Program-made: the position numbers and the translations under genes
Origin: Alphaproteobacteria bacterium casp-alpha2
Lineage (GTDB): Bacteria; Pseudomonadota; Alphaproteobacteria; Rhodospirillales; Casp-alpha2
Length of the DNA: 37,440 bases
NCBI GenBank assembly: GCA_001510075.1
Contig: LFEN01000004.1
Coordinates: 1-37,440 of the forward strand
Direction of reading: 5' to 3'
Notes under the pieces: generated by a model
Database searches by the model: none
Seen by the model: only the letters and a program-made list of their open reading frames with translations
Told to the model about the DNA's origin: nothing
Shown here: positions 1 through 8,988 of the stretch, piece by piece
How positions within the stretch are numbered: the first letter of the stretch is position 1
Layout: the number at the start of each line of letters is the position of its first letter

Positions 1-181
1 CTGTTCAATAACAAAGGGAATCACGAATATTCTTAACAAAGATTCAACAAAATCGTTTTTGATTCAGAAAATCTCGGAAGTGCTCTAGCGGCGTTCTGAA
101 TGCCATTTCTTGATAATTCTCGTCATCTGGACACACCTATCCCGTCGATTTCACTTCGCCTTTGATTTTCCTCGGCCTACA
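1..181. other. AT-rich stretch without a recognised gene
   Basis: No convincing coding region is seen here. The first 80 bases are clearly more AT-rich than the rest of the window. They carry three GANTC sites (GAATC near 18, GATTC at 41 and 61), the recognition sequence of the alphaproteobacterial cell-cycle methylase CcrM. Because the stretch adjoins a broken transposase, it may be mobile-element flank or remnant; that is inference. Confidence 0.4.
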
Positions 182-550
182 CTAGGGCGTGAAGCTGGAG
201 CCGCACCTCGTTATTGCGTTCGCGCAAGCGGGCGGAACGCCAAACTTGCTTCCAACAATCCACCGCATGGCGGGATCATGTCCCAGACGCTCAGCATCAT
301 TCACGTCCTCATAACCGCCAAGACGACCAAACACCGATTGACGAAATTGCCCCGTCATGCCGTGCCATCCGTTCTTGCCGATACGGCTGTCTTGGAAAAT
401 ATCCCCGGCGCCATCGGTCAAGCCAAGGGCATCATCAAGCTCCCGATAAGCGAGCAACCCGCCGTCAGAGGTGATCTTGGAACCGTGAAATTCAAGCTTC
501 AAGCGGCGGTCAAAATCGACCCGTAAGCTGTCCCGTTTCGATTCACCCAC
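182..550 (-). pseudogene. IS1380-family transposase, N-terminal remnant
   Basis: The ORF (122 aa, GTG start) matches, from memory of the family, only the beginning of IS1380-type transposases, which are usually about 440-460 aa. Recognisable parts are VDFDRRLKLEFHGSKITSD near residues 11-29, the AYRELDDALGL segment, and GYEDVNDAERL...DPAMRW near 79-97. After about residue 100 (near base 250) the resemblance stops and the frame ends in unrelated residues. The DDE catalytic core is therefore missing and the copy cannot be active by itself. It lies downstream of dnaE, in the same orientation, in AT-richer DNA. No clear terminal inverted repeats or target duplication were identified. It may be a deletion derivative whose other end lies in or beyond bases 1-181. 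Confidence 0.75.
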
Positions 551-668
551 CGGGTGTCCTATACCTGCTGCTCCATCAATGCATCAACATATTGATTCTT
601 ATAGAAGAATTCCCATCACGGGGCATGGAATATCGGGTTCACCTGGAAAATGGGGGCTAAATTAACTT

Positions 669-3600
669 CTATATTTCCCGGGCGTCGATGACGCCGGGAA
701 TGTCGCGCACCGTGTTCAGCACATCGGGGGTTACGTTATAGCTGCCGCGCAGTTCCAGCTCGGCTTCCAGGCCCTCATCCATGTAGGTGACGACCCTGAC
801 GTGGCCCCGGCCGTGCCCCTGTCCGGACAGGATATCGTTGAGCGCCGCCAGGGGTTGGGCGGTGGCGACGGTGACCATCATCCCCGGCGCGATATTTTGG
901 GCAGCGCCTTCAAGCGAAGAAAGCCCGTGAATGGAAAACCGTCCCTTTTCTTCGTCGAACTGGGCCTGGATGAAAAATGAATTTCCGACGACAAGGGTTG
1001 AGCGCTTATCCGAAAGCAACTCGGAAAAAGCGATGGCCTCAAAAACGCCGGACATATCCATGAACTTCAGAAAAGCGTAGCGGTTGCCTTTTTGCGACGT
1101 ACGTTCGGAAATTTCCATCAGGATGCCGGCCATTTTTCGCATGCCGCCCTTGCCGCTGGCCATGATTTCCGATGCTGTCTTGGTGTTCAGGCGTTTCAGC
1201 ATTTTTCCATGATCGTCCAGGGGGTGGCCTGACAGGTACAGCCCGGTGGCTTCGAATTCCTCTTTCAGGCGGTCCATTTTTTCCCAGTCGTCGATGGGTT
1301 GCAGGACCAGCGCTTCCATGGCTTTGTCTTCGCCGCCGAACAGGCCCATTTGATTTGAGGCGCGTTCCGAGTGGGCCAGGCTGGCGAATTTTAGCAAGGT
1401 TTCGATGTTCCCGTGTAACTGGCGGCGGTTGGGCGTCAGGCTGTCGAAAGCCCCGGCCCGGACGAGATTTTCCATTTGCCGTTTGTTGACCGCGTGCGGG
1501 TCAAGGCGCTGGGCAAAATCGGAAATGTCCTTGAACGGGCCATTGGCTTCGCGTTCCTGGATAACGCCTTGCATCGCCCCTTCGCCGACATTCTTGATGG
1601 CCGCCAGCGCGTAGCGGATGGCAGGGCGGCCGTCGCTCCGCTCGACGGTGAAAAAAGGCTGCGATGCATTGATGTCCGGGCCTCTGAGTTCGAAGCCTAA
1701 GTCTTTGATCTCTTGACGGAAAATGCCGAGCTTGTCGGTGTTGCCCATGTCCAGCGTCATCGAGGCGGCCAGGAATTCAACCGGGTGATTGGCCTTCATA
1801 TAAGCCGTCTGATAGGCGACCAGGGCATAGGCAGCCGCGTGGGACTTGTTGAAGCCGTACCCGGCGAACTTGTTTACCTGATCAAAAATATCGTCGGCCT
1901 TGGCTTCCGGCACGCCCTTGCTTTTGGCGCCGTCGATGAAGGTCTGGCGTTGTTCGGCCATTTCCTTTTTGATCTTTTTGCCCATGGCGCGGCGCAGGAT
2001 ATCGGCGCTGCCCAGGGAATAGCCGGAAAGCTCCTGGGCGATCTGCATCACCTGTTCCTGATAGATCATGATGCCGAAAGTTTCCTTGAGGATGCCTTCC
2101 AGCGTCGGATAAAGGTAATCCGGGGCCTCTAGCCCGTGTTTGCGCTTGATGTAGCTGGGGATGTTGTCCATCGGCCCCGGCCGGTAGAGCGCGACGACGG
2201 CGATGATGTCTTCAAAGGTATCGGGTTTGAGCTTTTTAAGGACATCGACCATGCCCGCCGATTCAAGCTGGAACACGCCGGTGGTATCGCCACGGCTGAT
2301 CATCTCATAGGTTCCCGGATCATCCAGCGGCAAGGTGGCGATATCCAGTTGCGCCCCGGTTTCGCGGACCAGCTTTTCCGCCTTGTCGAGAACGGTCAGA
2401 GTCTTCAGGCCCAGGAAATCGAACTTTACCAGCCCGGCGGATTCAACGTACTTCATGTTGAAACCCGTTACCGGCATGTCGGATCGCGGGTCCCGGTACA
2501 GCGGGATTAACTCATCCAGCGGCCGGTCGCCGATGACGACGCCGGCGGCATGGGTGGAAGCGTGGCGATAAAGACCTTCCAGCTTCCTTCCGATGTTGAG
2601 CAACTTGTCGACCACCGGGTCGTCCTTGCCCATTTTGCGTAATAGCGGTTCCGCCTTCAGGGCTTCTTCCAGGCTTGGCGGATTGGCCGGGTTGGACGGC
2701 ACCAGCTTGCAGATTTTATCGACGTAGCCATAGGGCATTTCCAACACCCGGCCGACATCGCGTAACACCGCCCTGGCTTGCAGCTTTCCAAACGTGATGA
2801 TCTGGGCGACGTGGTCACGGCCATATTTTTCCTGCACGTAGCGAATGACCTCGTCACGACGGTCCTGACAGAAATCGATATCGAAATCAGGCATGGACAC
2901 ACGTTCCGGGTTCAAGAAGCGTTCGAACAGCAAGCCCCAGCGCAACGGGTCGAGATCGGTGATCAGCAGCGACCAGGCGACGACGGACCCGGCCCCCGAC
3001 CCACGGCCGGGGCCGACGGGGATGCCTTGCTGCTTGGACCAGTGAATGAAATCGGAAACGATCAGGAAGTATCCGGGATAGCCCATATCGATGATCGTCT
3101 TAAGTTCGAATTCAAGGCGTTTGCGATACGGATCGGCGGTTTTAGCGCGCTCTTCTTCCGTCATTCCTTTTGTATAAATGATTGCTTTTAAACGGTTTTC
3201 CAGGCCTTCCGCGGCCTGTTGGCGAAGTTCGTCTTCTTCTGTTCGGCCGACCCCGCAGTCATAAGGCGGCAAAATCGGTTGCCGGGCTTCGACCATGAAG
3301 GCGGTGCGTTTAGCGATAACAAGGGTGTTGTCGACGGCTTCGGGCAAATCGCTGAACAGGGCGCGCATTTCGCTGGCCGATTTAAAACCGTGGTCCGGCG
3401 TCAGCCGTCGTCTTTCGCGCGTCGAGATGTAGGTTCCATCGGCAATGCAGATCAGCGCGTCGTGTGCTTCGTGCATGGAGGCGTCGGAGAAAAAAGCTTC
3501 ATTGGTGGCGACGACCGGCAATTCCATCTCGTAGGCAAAATCCAGGAAAAGCGGTTCGGTCTGCTTTTCGGCCTCAAGGCCGTGTCGCATCAGTTCGATA

Positions 3601-4130
3601 TAAAGCCGCCCGGAAAACATCCCCGACAGCTTGCGCAGCAATTCCCTTGCAGCCTCTATCTGGCCGTCGACCAGAAGCTTGCCGACGGGTCCGGAAGGAC
3701 CACCGGTCAAGGCGATCAGGCCTTCGCAATATTGTTCAAGGACGGCAAACGGAATTTGCGGGTCGGCGCCGTCTTCGGAATCCAGATAGGCATGGCGGAC
3801 CAGTTTCAGCAGGTTGTGGTAGCCGGTTTCGTTCTGTACCAGAAACACCATCGGATCGGTGTCCGGCTCAGGCCCGTGACCTGCCCCTGCCCCGGCTTCC
3901 TTCTTTTCGCGGGTCAAATCGATCTGACAGCCGATGATCGGTTGCACCCCGGCCTGGGCCGCCGCGCCGGCGAATTCCAGGGCGCCGAACAGATTGTTGG
4001 TGTCGGTAATGGCGACCGCCGGCATCTTGCGGGTGCGGCAGATTTCCACCAGTTCCTTGACCGGAATGGCCCCTTCGGAAAGGGAATAAGCGGTATGAAC
4101 CCGCAAATGGACAAAATCAGCGTGCGCCAT
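669..4130 (-). CDS. dnaE: DNA polymerase III subunit alpha (replicative polymerase)
   Basis: This is the catalytic subunit of the chromosomal replicase, 1153 aa, the usual length for proteobacterial DnaE. The N-terminal PHP domain opens with FVHLRVHTAYSL (residues 6-17). The C-family polymerase active site is visible as PDFDIDF (about 412-418, two catalytic aspartates) and KFDFLG (about 567-572, the third aspartate). A consensus beta-clamp binding pentapeptide, QMGLF, lies near residue 925, and the C-terminal region has the OB-fold typical of the family. The ATG start gives the standard N-terminus, with a purine-rich GGGGGAG about 11 bases upstream. A 102-base gap separates it from lolD and holds two perfect DnaA boxes (separate entry), suggesting replication-linked control. 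No clear terminator hairpin is seen after its TAG stop. Confidence 0.97.
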   Translation of the reverse strand: MAHADFVHLRVHTAYSLSEGAIPVKELVEICRTRKMPAVAITDTNNLFGALEFAGAAAQAGVQPIIGCQIDLTREKKEAGAGAGHGPEPDTDPMVFLVQNETGYHNLLKLVRHAYLDSEDGADPQIPFAVLEQYCEGLIALTGGPSGPVGKLLVDGQIEAARELLRKLSGMFSGRLYIELMRHGLEAEKQTEPLFLDFAYEMELPVVATNEAFFSDASMHEAHDALICIADGTYISTRERRRLTPDHGFKSASEMRALFSDLPEAVDNTLVIAKRTAFMVEARQPILPPYDCGVGRTEEDELRQQAAEGLENRLKAIIYTKGMTEEERAKTADPYRKRLEFELKTIIDMGYPGYFLIVSDFIHWSKQQGIPVGPGRGSGAGSVVAWSLLITDLDPLRWGLLFERFLNPERVSMPDFDIDFCQDRRDEVIRYVQEKYGRDHVAQIITFGKLQARAVLRDVGRVLEMPYGYVDKICKLVPSNPANPPSLEEALKAEPLLRKMGKDDPVVDKLLNIGRKLEGLYRHASTHAAGVVIGDRPLDELIPLYRDPRSDMPVTGFNMKYVESAGLVKFDFLGLKTLTVLDKAEKLVRETGAQLDIATLPLDDPGTYEMISRGDTTGVFQLESAGMVDVLKKLKPDTFEDIIAVVALYRPGPMDNIPSYIKRKHGLEAPDYLYPTLEGILKETFGIMIYQEQVMQIAQELSGYSLGSADILRRAMGKKIKKEMAEQRQTFIDGAKSKGVPEAKADDIFDQVNKFAGYGFNKSHAAAYALVAYQTAYMKANHPVEFLAASMTLDMGNTDKLGIFRQEIKDLGFELRGPDINASQPFFTVERSDGRPAIRYALAAIKNVGEGAMQGVIQEREANGPFKDISDFAQRLDPHAVNKRQMENLVRAGAFDSLTPNRRQLHGNIETLLKFASLAHSERASNQMGLFGGEDKAMEALVLQPIDDWEKMDRLKEEFEATGLYLSGHPLDDHGKMLKRLNTKTASEIMASGKGGMRKMAGILMEISERTSQKGNRYAFLKFMDMSGVFEAIAFSELLSDKRSTLVVGNSFFIQAQFDEEKGRFSIHGLSSLEGAAQNIAPGMMVTVATAQPLAALNDILSGQGHGRGHVRVVTYMDEGLEAELELRGSYNVTPDVLNTVRDIPGVIDAREI

Positions 4131-4189
4131 GCCTGATGGTACTCCCCCACCTAGGCTGAAGTCACCATATCTTGTGGCGGGGCATCAAG

Positions 4190-4222
4190 TTATCCACAAC
4201 AAATTGCTGTTTTTGTGGATAA
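4190..4222. promoter_or_regulatory. Two perfect DnaA boxes in inverted orientation upstream of dnaE
   Basis: TTATCCACA is present at 4190-4198 on the plus strand and again on the minus strand at 4214-4222; the symmetry extends to 10 bp per arm with a 13-base spacer. Both copies match the high-affinity DnaA box TTATNCACA exactly. The pair lies 10 bases past the lolD stop codon and about 60 bases before the dnaE start, where a dnaE promoter would be expected. DnaA is the initiator and also a transcription factor, so control of dnaE is a natural reading. The same sequence could form a 10-bp AT-rich hairpin in the RNA, but there is no U-run typical of a terminator. Confidence 0.75.
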
Positions 4223-4232
4223 AACGTCCGGC

Positions 4233-4910
4233 CTATTCGACCAGAAACCCGCCTTCAAGGCGCACTGTTCTATCCATGCGCGCCGCCAGGGCCGGGTTAT
4301 GGGTGGCGATCAGTGCCGCCAGTCCGGCGCCGCGAACCAGTTTCAGCAATACCTGAAACACATCATCGGCGGTGTCCGGGTCGAGATTGCCGGTCGGCTC
4401 GTCGGCCAGCAGCAGCGCCGGCGTAGACGCCAGTGCGCGGGCGATGGCGACGCGTTGCTGTTCGCCGCCCGACAGCATGCCCGGGCGGTGTTTTTCCCGG
4501 TCCTTTAAGCCCATCCAGTCGAGCAGCTCTTTGGCCTGAATTTCGGATTCCTTCTTGCTCCGGCCCGATATGATGCCGGGAATGGCGACGTTTTCCAGCG
4601 CCGAAAATTCCGGCAACAAGTGGTGGTATTGGTAAACAAACCCCAGATGATTGCGGCGCATGGCGGTGCGCTCGTCATCGTTCATGCCGGTGCAGGTCTG
4701 CCCGGTGATGGCGACATCGCCGCCGCTCGGCGCTTCCAGCAGGCCGGCGATATGCAGCAACGTCGATTTCCCGGACCCCGACGGCCCGACAAGGGCGACG
4801 ATCTCTCCTTCGCCCAAGTTTAAATCGACGCCTTTCAGAACATCCAGGTCGTCGCGGCCCTGGTGAAAGGTGTGTTTGACGCCGGTCAGTTGCAGCACCC
4901 GCTCACTCAT
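4233..4910 (-). CDS. lolD: Lipoprotein-releasing system ATP-binding protein LolD
   Basis: LolD is the cytoplasmic ATPase of the inner-membrane Lol transporter, which extracts mature lipoproteins from the inner membrane and passes them to the periplasmic carrier LolA. At 225 aa it is a standard-length ABC subunit. Visible motifs are Walker [10 protein letters not shown] (42-50), Q-loop Gln94, signature LSGGE (146-150), Walker B LLLADEP (166-172) and the H-loop His204. Its ATG overlaps the end of the upstream permease gene by 8 bases, so the two are almost certainly translationally coupled. The MacB-type subfamily also includes LolD-like exporters of other cargo, but the partner permease and locus support the Lol assignment. 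Confidence 0.94.
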   Translation of the reverse strand: MSERVLQLTGVKHTFHQGRDDLDVLKGVDLNLGEGEIVALVGPSGSGKSTLLHIAGLLEAPSGGDVAITGQTCTGMNDDERTAMRRNHLGFVYQYHHLLPEFSALENVAIPGIISGRSKKESEIQAKELLDWMGLKDREKHRPGMLSGGEQQRVAIARALASTPALLLADEPTGNLDPDTADDVFQVLLKLVRGAGLAALIATHNPALAARMDRTVRLEGGFLVE

Positions 4911-6147
4911 AGCGAAGCGCCTCTGCCGGGTCCAGGCGCGCGGCGCGCCAGGACGGATACAGCGTTGCCAGGAAGGACAGCCCCAATCCCATCAAAACCA
5001 CGGAGACGACTTCCGACGGGTCGACGACGGCCGGCAGTTGCGACAGGAAATAAATTTCGGCGGCGAACAATTCCGTACCCGTCAGGCCCTGTATCCACTG
5101 GCGGATGGTTTCGATGTTTTGGGCAAAGGCGAGGCCCAATCCGAAACCGGCCATGGTGCCGATGGTGCCGACGGACGCGCCGGCAATAAAAAATATCCGC
5201 ATGATCTGGCCCCGGGTCGCGCCCATGGTGCGCAGGATAGCAATGTCCCTGCCCTTGTCCTTCACCAACATGATCAGGCTGGAGATGATGTTGAAGGCGG
5301 CGACCAGGATAATCAACGTCAGGATCAGGAACATGACGTTGCGTTCGACCTGAATGGCGTTGAAGAAACTGGCGTTCACCCGTTGCCAGTCATGTATCCG
5401 CGCCAGCCCGCCCAGTTGTTTGGATAAGATAACGCCAATCCGGGGCGCATCGTCGGGATTGGTGATGAAGACTTCCAGGTTCGACACTTGCTGGGGCAGC
5501 TTGAAATAAATTTGCGCGGCGTCCATGGGCATGAAGATAAAACTGGAATCGTATTCGTACATGCCGATCTTGAACGTCGCGGAAACGCGATAGGCGCGCA
5601 TGCGCGGCACCGTGCCGAACGCCGTGGCGTTACCCTTGGGCGAAATCAGCGTCACCTTGTCGCCGACGCCGACGCCCATTTTTTCAGCCAGACGGGCGCC
5701 GATGATGATGTTGCCCTGGCCTTTGAAGCTGTCCAGTGACCCGGAAACGATGTTGTCGGCGATGATCTTGCGGCTTTTCAGATCTTTGCCGCGAATACCG
5801 CGCACGACGGCCCCTTGGGCGACGCCCCTGGCGGTGGCCATGACCTGTCCTTCGATCAGCGGCGTTACGGCGACGACACCGTGAACGGTGCGCAGTTTTT
5901 TGGCGATGGTATCGAAATCGGCGAGCTTGTTGTTCTGCCCATAGACGCTGAGATGACCGTTGATGCCGAGGATGCGGGTCAGCAATTCCTGGCGGAAACC
6001 GTTCATCACCGCCATGACGATGATCAGCGTGGCGACACCTAAAGCAATACCCAGCAGCGAAAACCAGGCGATGACGGAAATAAACCCTTCCTGGCGCCGC
6101 GCCCTGAGGTAGCGCATGGCGATCATCCATTCGAAGAAAGAAAACAA
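4903..6147 (-). CDS. Lipoprotein-releasing ABC transporter permease (LolC/LolE family)
   Basis: This is the 414-aa membrane partner of LolD. The N-terminus carries [21 protein letters not shown], the family hallmark, followed by a first membrane helix (about 25-50), a large periplasmic domain, and three more helices near 270-300, 315-345 and 375-400 (FtsX-like fold). The start is a TTG, chosen because the residues before the first internal Met match the family and AAGGA lies 7 bases upstream. Only one permease gene is here, whereas enterobacteria have separate LolC and LolE. The transporter may therefore be a homodimer as proposed for LolF-type systems, unless a second permease gene lies elsewhere. 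It follows the PfpI-family gene by 23 bases. Confidence 0.93.
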   Translation of the reverse strand: MFSFFEWMIAMRYLRARRQEGFISVIAWFSLLGIALGVATLIIVMAVMNGFRQELLTRILGINGHLSVYGQNNKLADFDTIAKKLRTVHGVVAVTPLIEGQVMATARGVAQGAVVRGIRGKDLKSRKIIADNIVSGSLDSFKGQGNIIIGARLAEKMGVGVGDKVTLISPKGNATAFGTVPRMRAYRVSATFKIGMYEYDSSFIFMPMDAAQIYFKLPQQVSNLEVFITNPDDAPRIGVILSKQLGGLARIHDWQRVNASFFNAIQVERNVMFLILTLIILVAAFNIISSLIMLVKDKGRDIAILRTMGATRGQIMRIFFIAGASVGTIGTMAGFGLGLAFAQNIETIRQWIQGLTGTELFAAEIYFLSQLPAVVDPSEVVSVVLMGLGLSFLATLYPSWRAARLDPAEALRYE

Positions 6148-6170
6148 ATTCTAATCCTTTTTATGGCCGG

Positions 6171-6800
6171 TTATGGCCTGTTGAGGCCGCTGCGAACCAT
6201 TTCAATGCGCGCTGAAGGCGCGTCCCGAAAATGCCCGGCGTCAAAGGGTGGTTCCGGGGCGTATTCGATGCCGAGTTGAATGGCCTTGGCGATATCCTCG
6301 CCGGCGATCTCGGCAGCCAACGTCAACGCCATGTCGATCCCCGATGATACCCCCGCCGCCGTGATGACTTTTCCCTGGCGCACGACACGCTGGTCAACGG
6401 GTTCAGCCCCGAAGGCTTTTAAATCTTCCATCGCCCGCCAGTGGGTCGTCGCCTTCAGCCCTTTCAGCACCCCCGCGCCGCCCAATATCAGCGCCCCGGT
6501 GCAAACGGATGTTGTCCATGTCGTTGTTTCATGGACCCGCGCGACCCAGTCCGTAATCTCTTTATCTTCGGCCGAAGGATCGGCCCCCGGCCCGCCCGGC
6601 ACGACAAGAATATCCGGTGTCGGTATCTCGGCCAGAGCGTAATCGGCAATCATGGCAAGACTTTGTCCCTTGGTGCGGACCTCGCCCTTGTGCTTGCCGA
6701 CCATGCGGACATCGGCGCCGGGAAGCTTGCCCAGGACCTCAAACGGGCCGACGGCATCCAGCGGTGTAATGCCGTCGAACAGTAAAAAGGCGATTTGCAT
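6171..6800 (-). CDS. DJ-1/PfpI family protein, isonitrile hydratase-like
   Basis: The product is a 209-aa class I glutamine amidotransferase-like protein of the DJ-1/PfpI superfamily. It begins IAFLLFDGITPLDAVGPFEVL, has the VVPGGPGA turn (67-74), and carries the nucleophile elbow TSVCTGALILG with Cys100 followed by Thr101. Asp15 and the TTHW segment with His120 are also in place. This pattern is closest to isonitrile hydratase (InhA), which hydrates isonitriles to N-substituted formamides, but the superfamily includes proteases, chaperones and AraC-type regulator domains. No DNA-binding domain is attached. It sits 5 bases after proS and 23 before the lol permease. The substrate is unknown, and it has no obvious link to its neighbours. 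Confidence 0.85.
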   Translation of the reverse strand: MQIAFLLFDGITPLDAVGPFEVLGKLPGADVRMVGKHKGEVRTKGQSLAMIADYALAEIPTPDILVVPGGPGADPSAEDKEITDWVARVHETTTWTTSVCTGALILGGAGVLKGLKATTHWRAMEDLKAFGAEPVDQRVVRQGKVITAAGVSSGIDMALTLAAEIAGEDIAKAIQLGIEYAPEPPFDAGHFRDAPSARIEMVRSGLNRP

Positions 6801-6805
6801 GACAA

Positions 6806-8116
6806 TCAGCCTGCCAACCTTGAGAGCGCGTCTTCGGGGGAAACGTCTTCGCGTTCGCCCGTCGCCCGGTTCTTTAATTCTACAATGCCCTTGTCCACCC
6901 CCTTCGGCCCGATGATTACCTGCCAGGGCAGGCCGATCAAATCCATGTCGGCGAATTTGGCCCCGGCGCGGCCTTCTCGGTCGTCCATCAAGACTTCGAC
7001 GTTTGCCGCTTGAAGTTTTTGGTAGAAATCTTCCGCCGCCGTATCACAAGCGTCGTCGCCGGTTTTCAGGTTGATCAGGCCGACCTTGAATGGCGCCACC
7101 GCTTCCGGCCAGATGATGCCGTCATCATCGTGGCTGGCTTCGATAATGCCGCCGACGAGCCTTGAAACCCCGATCCCGTACGAGCCCATTTCGACGCTAA
7201 CGTCGTTGCCGTCCGGCCCGGTGACGATGGCGTTCATGGCTTCGGAATATTTGGTGCCGAAATAGAAAATATGCCCGACCTCGATGCCGCGCGCGACCAC
7301 CAGGTCCTTGCCCAAGGCTTTTTCCGCCCCTTCATCGCGTTCGTCATCGGTGGCGGCGTATTTTTCGGTGAAGGCATTGACGACGGTTTGCAGATCGCTG
7401 TTGGCAGCAATGTTTTCCAGCCATTTGTTATCGAGAAAATCCCGGTGGCAGGCAATTTCACTTTCCCCGGTATCGGCCAGGATAAGAAATTCGTGGCTCA
7501 TGTCGCCGCCGATGGGGCCGCTGGCGGCCTTCATGGGAATGGCCTTCAGCCCCATGCGGGCATAGGTCTTGAGATAGGCGATAAATTGTTTGTTGTAGGT
7601 TTGCTTGGCGGCTTCGAAATCGAGATCGAAGGAATAGGCGTCCTTCATCAGGAACTCGCGGCCCCGCATGACGCCGAACCGGGGCCGCACTTCGTCGCGG
7701 AACTTCCACTGGATGTGGTAGAGGTTTTTCGGCAGATCGCGGTAGCTTTTGACCGAATCCCGGAAAATTTCGGTGATCTGTTCCTCGTTGGTGGGCCCGT
7801 AAAGCATGTCGCGGTCATGGCGGTCGGTGATGCGCAGCATTTCCGGCCCATAGGCGTCGTAGCGCCCGCTTTCCCGCCACAGGTCGGCCGGTTGGATGGT
7901 CGGCATCAGCATTTCCTGGGCGCCGATGGCGTCCTGCTCCTCGCGGACGATTTGTTCGATCTTTTTCAACACCTTAAAGCCCATCGGCAGCCACGAATAA
8001 ATGCCGGCGGAAGACTGGCGCACCATGCCGGCGCGCAGCATCAGCCGGTGCGAAACGATCTGGGCCTCGGCGGGGTTTTCCTTGAGGGTCGGCAGGAAAT
8101 AACGGGATCGGCGCAT
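6806..8116 (-). CDS. proS: Proline--tRNA ligase, short alphaproteobacterial type
   Basis: ProS charges tRNA-Pro with proline. It is a class II synthetase of 436 aa. The catalytic domain shows the TNEEQIT loop (about 108-114), motif 2 region [25 protein letters not shown], and motif 3 [12 protein letters not shown]; the C-terminal anticodon-binding domain covers roughly the last 100 residues. The length and the direct run from motif 2 into motif 3 show that the roughly 180-residue INS editing domain of E. coli-type ProS is absent, as usual in alphaproteobacteria and mitochondria. Such enzymes cannot clear Ala-tRNA-Pro in cis and rely on separate editing proteins. A plausible promoter lies just upstream, so proS probably starts the proS-pfpI-lolC/E-lolD unit. 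Confidence 0.97.
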   Translation of the reverse strand: MRRSRYFLPTLKENPAEAQIVSHRLMLRAGMVRQSSAGIYSWLPMGFKVLKKIEQIVREEQDAIGAQEMLMPTIQPADLWRESGRYDAYGPEMLRITDRHDRDMLYGPTNEEQITEIFRDSVKSYRDLPKNLYHIQWKFRDEVRPRFGVMRGREFLMKDAYSFDLDFEAAKQTYNKQFIAYLKTYARMGLKAIPMKAASGPIGGDMSHEFLILADTGESEIACHRDFLDNKWLENIAANSDLQTVVNAFTEKYAATDDERDEGAEKALGKDLVVARGIEVGHIFYFGTKYSEAMNAIVTGPDGNDVSVEMGSYGIGVSRLVGGIIEASHDDDGIIWPEAVAPFKVGLINLKTGDDACDTAAEDFYQKLQAANVEVLMDDREGRAGAKFADMDLIGLPWQVIIGPKGVDKGIVELKNRATGEREDVSPEDALSRLAG

Positions 8117-8156
8117 TATGGGGGCCTCTGGATTACAAGAGAATCAGGTTCCGCCG

Positions 8157-8185
8157 ACTGTATGCGTTTGCCGCGCCCGCTTCAA
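8157..8185 (-). promoter_or_regulatory. Putative sigma-70-type promoter of proS
   Basis: On the minus strand, TTGAAG (8185-8180) and TACAGT (8162-8157) are separated by 17 bases, the ideal spacing. The predicted start of transcription lies near 8150, giving a leader of about 35 bases before the proS ATG. Support is by sequence pattern only. Confidence 0.45.
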
Positions 8186-8317
8186 TAACGGCAAGGTTCA
8201 ACATCGTATGCAGGGACAAGAATCTTGATGACGGGGGGTGGAAAACCCCTTAGAGTCCGTACCTATAAATACTCACTCGGTATTTGAAAAACGTCGGGGA
8301 TAGCCCGGGAATTGGGA

Positions 8318-8352
8318 GGACAAAAACAATAATAAGGGTTTCATGAAAACCC
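8318..8352 (-). terminator. Possible intrinsic terminator after tag
   Basis: On the minus strand a 6-bp perfect stem (GGGTTT/AAACCC, 5-base loop, 8352-8336) is followed by the T-rich run TTATTATTGTTTTTG. It lies about 65 bases past the tag stop, in the 301-base gap before proS. The stem is short and half AT, so termination may be partial. The rest of the gap holds the proS promoter and no gene. Confidence 0.4.
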
Positions 8353-8417
8353 ACTTTTAAACTGGGAGAGGCGGGATCGTTCGTGATCTTGCTTTTTTTT
8401 TGCCTTTTTTAAGCCGT

Positions 8418-8987
8418 TTACTTTTTCCTGTAAATCTTCGCATCGACCTGCATCCAGGGCGGGTTCTTTTTGGCGATACGCTTATAGGCTTGGCAGCCTT
8501 CGTGATGGGCGCCGGGCAGATAGCCTATGCACATCAAAAATTCGTTGACGATTTCGCCGCCCATGAACTTGAACGTCTGGCGGAACAGCTTCGTCCATTC
8601 GTCGCGGTTCAAGGGATGATGCAAGGCGATCCATTGGGCAAAACCACCATGGCTGCCTCTGAGCCCCTGTATCCGCCTGGCGTTTTCAATGATGGACGCG
8701 ACTTTTAGTTTATTGCGAATAATGCCTGCGTCGCCCAACAACCGTTTAACATCCCTGGCTTTGTAGGCGGCGACGATATCGACACCGAAATTGTCGAAGG
8801 CTTTGACCGTGGTCGGGCGTTTCTTGAGGATGAGCTCCCAAGACAGCCCGGCCTGGAACAGCTCCAGGGATTGCAGCTCAAACAAATAACGTTCGTCGTC
8901 TTTGCCATCTAGAGGAAAGCCGTATTCCTTGTCGTGGTAGGATTGGTGGATGGGGTTGCCTTTGGCGGCGTCGCAGTACCAGGACAT
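8418..8987 (-). CDS. tag: DNA-3-methyladenine glycosylase I
   Basis: Tag removes 3-methyladenine from alkylated DNA, beginning base-excision repair. The protein is 189 aa, the family norm. The family's zinc-binding residues can be placed: Cys5 in MSWYC, His18 in YHDKEYG, and the HxxxC pair in HHEGC near the C-terminus. The LELFQAGLSWELILKKR segment (41-57) holds the glutamate (Glu42) used for base recognition. The start codon is ATG, one base after the DUF1467 stop, so tag is likely translated from the same transcript. It is not part of the conserved alphaproteobacterial order seen around it as I know it, so it may be a lineage-specific insertion. A probable terminator follows. Confidence 0.95.
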   Translation of the reverse strand: MSWYCDAAKGNPIHQSYHDKEYGFPLDGKDDERYLFELQSLELFQAGLSWELILKKRPTTVKAFDNFGVDIVAAYKARDVKRLLGDAGIIRNKLKVASIIENARRIQGLRGSHGGFAQWIALHHPLNRDEWTKLFRQTFKFMGGEIVNEFLMCIGYLPGAHHEGCQAYKRIAKKNPPWMQVDAKIYRKK

Positions 8988-8988
8988 C

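Noticed and set aside
110-526. 138-codon plus-strand ORF over the transposase remnant
   Set aside because: It is antisense to recognisable IS1380 sequence and shows no protein motif.
8117-8417. Possible riboswitch or T-box-like leader before proS
   Set aside because: The gap has a likely terminator for tag and a promoter giving only a short leader; no specifier stem or conserved T-box sequence is seen, and T-boxes are rare in proteobacteria.
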